64,000 nucleotides of DNA, from positions 614,714 through 678,713 of the forward strand of contig NZ_CP009961.1 of the NCBI RefSeq assembly GCF_000993805.1, given 5' to 3'. The position numbers and the translations under genes are program-made. How positions within the stretch are numbered: position 1 is the stretch's first letter; each line of letters starts with the position of its first letter. Below the pieces are notes generated by a model. It saw nothing but the letters and a program-made list of their open reading frames with translations, had not been told where the DNA came from and made no database searches. Positions 59,787 through 64,000 of this stretch are shown in pieces. This DNA is from Thermofilum uzonense (lineage in GTDB: Archaea; Thermoproteota; Thermoprotei; Thermofilales; Thermofilaceae).

Positions 59787-62471
59787 TTAGAGTCCCGCCT
59801 TTGCTAGAAGATGGCTGAGAGTCATTCCTACGATGAATGCGGGTGTTACTCGAAGCCACTCCTGTATGGTGAGGGGGTGTGTCTGGAATATCGGTTGTAG
59901 GGCTGGATGATATATCAGCGCGAGGAGGATGAGGAGCTGGGAGGCAAGGCTTAGAAGTATCCACTTGTCGCGTATTAGAGATGAGTCGATGAGGGGGCCT
60001 CTCTTTTTACGCGAGGCTATAAGGTTGCCCATCTGCGCGAACACTATCGTAGCGAAGGTCATTGTGACCCCTGCAATATAAACGTCCGAGGAATAATCGA
60101 GTGGAGTGCCGGGATGCCAGCCTGCACTAGTCCAGAGGGATATACAATTGTAGAGGGCGAGCATGGATGCAGTGAAGCCTAATAGGAAGGACCTTATTAT
60201 CGCCTTCCTGTCAAACAACCTTTCGCTTTTGCTTAGGGGTGGCTCTTCCATGACCCCTGGCTCGGGTGGCTCCCTGCTGAGCCCGATGGACGGTATGACG
60301 TCTATAACGAGGTCTATCGCTAGGACCTGTGTGACTGTGAGGGGAAGCGGTATTCCTCCTAGAATAAAGGCGAGAAATGGAAATAGCTCGGCCCAGTTGT
60401 GCGCAAAGACGTATGTTACGAACTTCTTGATGTTTTCGAATATAGCCCTCCCGAGTTCTATACCTTTCACTATAGACGCGAAGCTGTCGTCGAGTAGAAC
60501 GACGTCTGCTACTTCTCTAGCAACGTCTGTGCCTGTTACGCCCATGGCGACGCCGATGTCAGCCTCTTTTAAGGAGGGGGCATCGTTGACGCCATCGCCG
60601 ACCATGGCTACTACTTCACCGTTACGCTTTAAGACGCGTAGGACCCTGAGCTTTTGTTCAGGGGTGACTCTTGAGAAAATTACTTCCTCTCTTCTAAGTA
60701 TCTCGGCAAGCTCCTCATCGCTCATCTTCTCAAGCTCTGCCCCCTTTATGATCCTTGCGTTTTCCCCTACGATTCCTACGCTCCTAGCTATTGCCTTAGC
60801 CGTGGGTCCGTAGTCGCCCGTCAGTATTATAATCTTGATCCCACCCTTCTTCGCCTTCGCTACGAACTCTGGGACTTCTGGCCTGGGAGGGTCTATTATG
60901 CCTATCAAACCGAGGAACACTAACCCTGAGTCGGTCTCAGTGTCTTCACCGTAGGCTACACCGATTACTCTTAGCCCAGCTTCCCCCATCTCTCTTATCT
61001 TCTCCTCGACCCGCTTCCTTAAATCCGGAGAGAAGTCTTTAATCTCGCCGTCAACCATGATCTTATTCGAGGAGCTTATCACTCCCCTGGGAGCCCCCTT
61101 TAAGAAGAGGACTCTACTCCCGTTCCTCTCGAATATAACGTATATGGTCTTTTTTGAGGGGTCTAGAGAGGAGCGCTTGACCAGCTCGTACTGCCTCAGG
61201 AGAGCCTCCCTGTCGAGACCATACTTGAGAGCCGCTATTAGCAAAGCCGCATCGGTAGGATCACCGATAACCCTCCATATTCCCTTGCCACCCTCGGGAG
61301 GTTGGAGTTGAGAGTTTGATGAGAGCACAGCAGCGGTTAAGAGTTTTTCTAGGACTGGATCCCTCTGAATACTCGGGGACCGATTTAAGATGAACTCGCC
61401 CTTAGGCTCGTAGCCGGAGCCCGTGACCTGGTATTCTCGGTCGTAGACCCAGACACGTGCGACCATCATCTCCCCTTTCGTTATAGTCCCAGTTTTGTCT
61501 GTTCCAATCACAGTCACGCTTCCTAGTGTCTGGACAGAGGACAGCCGCTTGACTAGGACGTTGCGCCTAGCCATGTCAACAACCGCAAGGGCTAGGGCCA
61601 TGGAGACCGTTATCTGGAGGCCTTCAGGGACCAAGGCCGTCATCACACCTATCATAAAGAGCATGCTGTCGTAGAGGGTTTGGTGCAGGAAGACGAAGCT
61701 TACTACGAAGAAGATGAAGCCGACCAGCATCGCGATGGAAAATGTGGTTCTCGCGAGCGAGGCTATCTCTTTCTCGAGAGGGCTTTCCTCTTCCTTAACC
61801 TCTTGAGTAAGCCTGACAACGTCTCCAAAAGCTGTGCGCTGCCCAGTAGCGAACACGAGCGCCTTCCCGTACCCACGTACAACCGTGGTGCCGGCAAGTA
61901 TCACGTTAGGCATTTCAAGGTACGAGGAATACTCCTCTTCCAGGTCATCCACAGTCTTCTGGATTGGGACAGACTCGCCTGTAAGGGGAATATTGCTAAC
62001 CCAGAGGTCGTGCGCCTCTATGAGGACGGCGTCCGCGGGAACCTTGTCGCCTTCCTCTACAATTATGATGTCTCCTGGTACGACTTCGCTTACTGGTATT
62101 ATAGCTGTCTTGCCTTCGCGTACCACCTTGGCGTATGATGGCATCCATGCTTTAAGCTTCTCGACGGCTTTCTCGGCACGCCACTCTTGCAGCGTGTTAA
62201 GGGTAGCGTTAAGAATTGTCAGGACAAGTATTGCTATTCCTAGGTTATTGGACCCTATTGCGAAGGATAGAGTACTCGCTATGAGTAGTAGTAAAGAGAG
62301 AGGATCTACTAGGTGCTTTAGAAACTTCTTAAGGTTTCTAAAACGTTCTTTCCTTATCGAGAAGACGTTAAACCCATATTTAGAGAGTCTACGCTTGGCT
62401 TCCTCCCAGGTAAGTCCTTCGGGGGATGTGCCTAAAGTAGTGTAGAGCTGCTCTGGGAGCAATGGCCTCAT
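59787..62471 (-). CDS. P2-type cation-transporting ATPase
   Basis: An 894-residue P-type ATPase. The phosphorylated Asp is D325 in DKTGTITKG; the actuator TGES motif reads PLTGESVPI, and the hinge motifs TGDYGPTAKAIA and MVGDGVNDAPSLKEADIG are present. The M4 sequence MTALVPEGLQI and the M6 sequence LAIDLVIDVIPSIGLSREPPEPGVM resemble Ca2+/Na+,K+-type pumps. Ten membrane segments and the cation-ATPase N-terminal domain (GLTWEEAKRRLSKYGFN) are seen. The exact ion is uncertain. Confidence 0.93.
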   Translation of the reverse strand: MRPLLPEQLYTTLGTSPEGLTWEEAKRRLSKYGFNVFSIRKERFRNLKKFLKHLVDPLSLLLLIASTLSFAIGSNNLGIAILVLTILNATLNTLQEWRAEKAVEKLKAWMPSYAKVVREGKTAIIPVSEVVPGDIIIVEEGDKVPADAVLIEAHDLWVSNIPLTGESVPIQKTVDDLEEEYSSYLEMPNVILAGTTVVRGYGKALVFATGQRTAFGDVVRLTQEVKEEESPLEKEIASLARTTFSIAMLVGFIFFVVSFVFLHQTLYDSMLFMIGVMTALVPEGLQITVSMALALAVVDMARRNVLVKRLSSVQTLGSVTVIGTDKTGTITKGEMMVARVWVYDREYQVTGSGYEPKGEFILNRSPSIQRDPVLEKLLTAAVLSSNSQLQPPEGGKGIWRVIGDPTDAALLIAALKYGLDREALLRQYELVKRSSLDPSKKTIYVIFERNGSRVLFLKGAPRGVISSSNKIMVDGEIKDFSPDLRKRVEEKIREMGEAGLRVIGVAYGEDTETDSGLVFLGLIGIIDPPRPEVPEFVAKAKKGGIKIIILTGDYGPTAKAIARSVGIVGENARIIKGAELEKMSDEELAEILRREEVIFSRVTPEQKLRVLRVLKRNGEVVAMVGDGVNDAPSLKEADIGVAMGVTGTDVAREVADVVLLDDSFASIVKGIELGRAIFENIKKFVTYVFAHNWAELFPFLAFILGGIPLPLTVTQVLAIDLVIDVIPSIGLSREPPEPGVMEEPPLSKSERLFDRKAIIRSFLLGFTASMLALYNCISLWTSAGWHPGTPLDYSSDVYIAGVTMTFATIVFAQMGNLIASRKKRGPLIDSSLIRDKWILLSLASQLLILLALIYHPALQPIFQTHPLTIQEWLRVTPAFIVGMTLSHLLAKAGL

Positions 62472-62752
62472 ATCTTGCCACCATCACCGGATCACTTGCT
62501 CCACGTTATTGACCTGGCTTAATTACCTTTGCTCTAAAGCGTGCATTGTTTGGTTGAACTTGATAAATAAATAAAGGTCAATACCGCAACATCTTTAAAA
62601 AATATTGAGAATTATGACCTCCTCCTCGGATGGGTCTATGGCTAGTCGAAATTCTCACTAAGCCAAGCATTTGAATGGGAGAGATATAAGTGGTAATATC
62701 CTATCTTAAACCGTCAGCGTAACCCGTACCCAAAATCATTTTTTCACGTGTA
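62472..62752. other. Intergenic upstream of the P-type ATPase
   Basis: About 280 bases. A TATA-like ggtaattaagc on the minus strand (near 62515-62525) may serve the ATPase, which would then have a leader of some 25 bases. Several AT-rich stretches occur but no further frame, hairpin or box motif was convincing. Confidence 0.4.
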
Positions 62753-62990
62753 CTATTTAATTCTCGCCCTTAATAGCCTGAAAGCAGAATCATCACCTTC
62801 TACCTTGAAACCGTAAGGGATGATCTTCGCCGCGGTTAAAACCCACTTCTAGGGGACTCGCGTACATCATCGGTTGTAATGGTCGATGAAGAGCCCCACA
62901 GGTATTCAACTAGTCTTAAATAGAGCCCTCTGAATCCCTCAGACAAGCGATCCGTCCTAAACCCGGGCTCTTGTTTAGTATCAGCTGAAC
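62753..62990 (-). pseudogene. Frame-broken protein end of unknown family
   Basis: One frame reads GFRTDRLSEGFRGLYLRLVEYLWG... up to DDVRESPRSGF (stop 62836-62838), and the overlapping frame continues with VLTAAKIIPYGFKVEGDD and ends FRLLRARIK at the TAG 62753-62755. The join of both looks like one protein C-terminus with a one-base shift near 62848. No start codon suits the upstream part, which stops at TAA near 63000. The family is not recognised. Confidence 0.45.
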
Positions 62991-63059
62991 GTGGTCGGTT
63001 TTAGAGGTCTAGGCGTTTTGTTTGTCTTATAAGGTCTAGGTAGTGGTAGAGTGGGGGAA

Positions 63060-63547
63060 ATGACCGCTACTCCAACGGTTATCGTTAAGAACATCGACCT
63101 TCGTGTTTTGGCGCCAAGCCTTATCGGCGGTACATTGTGGCTGAGCCTCGATGCTTCTAGGCTTCTAGTCTCGTCTATTGATGCTGGGCTGAGGGTCATG
63201 GGTGTTGCTGAGCAGCGGTTGATAGTATTGAGGGTGCTCTGCAGCCTCTAAGTCTGGGCCTCGACAGCCTGCCCCTAGCCTCAATACTCGAGTCTTTGAA
63301 GAGTATTGCTCGGCGAGTAGATCTAGAACTCGGTGACTCAGGGCTCTCAATGACAGTTTATTATTGGCGTGAAAAATTCATACGTCTCAGGCTGCCTGCT
63401 GATAGGGGTATCCCGCCAAGCGTTAAGCCCCGCTTTGAGGCATCCATACCTTGCCTTGAAATTTTAAAGGAAACATTAAAGCTTGTAAGGCTCAGGGGAA
63501 GCGGGACGCTACAGGTCAAGGTAAAGGCGATACGCACGTCTTTTTAA
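63060..63547 (+). pseudogene. Frame-shifted protein of unknown family
   Basis: The frame from ATG 63060 (MTATPTVIVKNIDLRVLA) stops at 63251, while the adjacent frame continues with VDSIEGALQPLSLGLDSLPLA (from about 63218) to a stop at 63547 and holds a coherent alpha/beta sequence (SMTVYYWREKFIRLRLPAD). No start codon opens the second part until TTG 63296. A single -1 shift near 63216-63218 joins them into about 160 residues. It may be a mutation, a sequencing error or a programmed shift; the pseudogene nearby supports decay. Confidence 0.5.
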
Positions 63548-63776
63548 AGGATCTATCTCGGGGCTTCCGAGTATTTAATTTCTCAGGTATCATTCCCATG
63601 AAGATGCACGTGGGCAGGGAAGTACTAGGCCTCGAGACCGAGTAAGGAAAAAGACGCATATTAGCTTGTATTGCTGGGAGTCTACCCCTAGCAAACTGTG
63701 AATGGTTAAATCCTAAACTCATAGGGGATAGAATAAAGAATAGACTTTTTGGTGGGACTACAGGCGTAGTACTGAT
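63548..63776. other. Intergenic, nothing recognised
   Basis: About 230 bases between the frame-shifted gene and the end of the regulator gene on the opposite strand. No open frame of note, no box motifs and no strong stem-loop were seen. Confidence 0.4.
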
Positions 63777-64000
63777 CTATAAGGAATAATCAGTTAATAT
63801 GGGAGAATCTTTAAAAAATATTTTTTCCAGGAGTCCTTTGAGCTTCTCTCCTAGTTCCTCGTATTTTTTGCGCCCGAGCTCGGATAGATAGACTTTGACT
63901 TCGAGGCCCTTGTGTTTACCGGGCTCCCTCCAGAGCTCAATGTAGCCATTCTCGGCCAGGCGGCGGAGGTGCGTGTCCAGGTCGCCCCAATTTATTCCGA
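63777..64000 (-). CDS. Winged-helix transcriptional regulator, C-terminal part
   Basis: The last 73 residues of a gene that runs off the right edge. They read LDTHLRRLAENGYIEL, then an EVKVYLSELGRKKYEEL wing and helix, and a short Phe/Lys-rich tail. This is the recognition helix and wing of a MarR/ArsR-like HTH protein, with the wording typical of the HTH_34 group (strand-turn-strand followed by a helix with GRxxxEEL). The sensing part and the start lie outside the window. Confidence 0.75.
   Translation of the reverse strand, partial: GINWGDLDTHLRRLAENGYIELWREPGKHKGLEVKVYLSELGRKKYEELGEKLKGLLEKIFFKDSPILTDYSL

Noticed and set aside
61834-62445. Plus-strand frame of 203 codons in the P-type ATPase gene
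   Set aside because: Antisense shadow with repeated Ser/Thr; the ATPase motifs on the minus strand are unambiguous.
1-64000. CRISPR array, tRNA or rRNA gene
   Set aside because: No regular direct repeats with unique spacers and no cloverleaf-type GGTTCGAATCC-like arms were seen in intergenic regions. A covariance-model scan would be needed to exclude short tRNAs entirely.

Overview
The window reads as chromosomal DNA of a hyperthermophilic crenarchaeon, most likely Thermofilum or a close relative (inference from gene content; no database search was possible). Supporting signs: many promoters are a TATA-like box about 25-28 nt before an ATG, GTG or TTG with little or no leader, while genes inside operons carry GGAGG/GGTG ribosome sites; TatC, a PadR regulator, a CARF-HEPN protein, a class III signal peptide pilin, a stand-alone LigD phosphoesterase, DUF763, and C/D-box-like sRNAs. 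By eye I saw no rRNA, tRNA, CRISPR array, insertion sequence or origin.

Layout. 1-1.0 kb: end of a drug-type ABC exporter operon (minus). 1.1-2.4 kb: a small helical protein overlapping tatC. 2.5-6.0 kb: an unrecognised six-reading-frame membrane cassette (short hydrophobic peptide, two anchored ectodomain proteins, an ABC-2 type permease interrupted by an in-frame TAG, an ATPase). 6.1-14.4 kb: heme O synthase-like prenyltransferase, M1 aminopeptidase with HEAT repeats, GH38 alpha-mannosidase, Csx1-like CARF-HEPN protein. 14.4-18.4 kb: ribose-type sugar ABC operon plus a zinc dehydrogenase. 18.5-21.7 kb: sufCBD. 21.8-26.3 kb: saccharopine-dehydrogenase-like protein with a displaced start, PIG-L deacetylase, MFS carrier, DUF763. 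26.5-33.2 kb: MarC, first copy of a paralogous HTH protein, MFS, methyltransferase, multi-cluster ferredoxin with an internal twin-arginine motif, cysteine synthase, an sRNA candidate, V4R sensor. 33.3-37.2 kb: psrABC-type molybdoenzyme with a Tat leader, which ties it to the tatC upstream.

37.3-46.2 kb: anchored beta-rich surface protein, remnant of another anchored protein, second paralogous HTH protein, EamA carrier, MazG-like hydrolase, LigD-PE, nucleoside phosphorylase, PadR-regulated ABC-2 exporter, a good C/D-box sRNA candidate, class II aldolase. 46.2-51.4 kb: a micro-ORF whose TATA box sits between two matched palindromes, a sugar MFS carrier, a heterodimeric ABC exporter with one degenerate ATP site and a hairpin-T terminator. 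52-55 kb: malEFG-type sugar operon lacking its own ATPase. 55.4-62.5 kb: pilin, a LuxE-LuxC-SDR acid-reduction cassette with a palindrome on its promoter, and a P2-type cation ATPase. The last 1.5 kb contains two frame-broken genes and the end of a winged-helix regulator.

Together the genes describe a heterotroph that imports sugars and peptides or their products (two sugar ABC operons, sugar MFS, mannosidase, aminopeptidase), respires sulfur compounds through a Tat-exported molybdoenzyme, and maintains Fe-S clusters. The least explained and most interesting parts are the 2.5-6.0 kb membrane cassette, the archaeal LuxE/LuxC/SDR cassette, and the operator-flanked micro-ORF.
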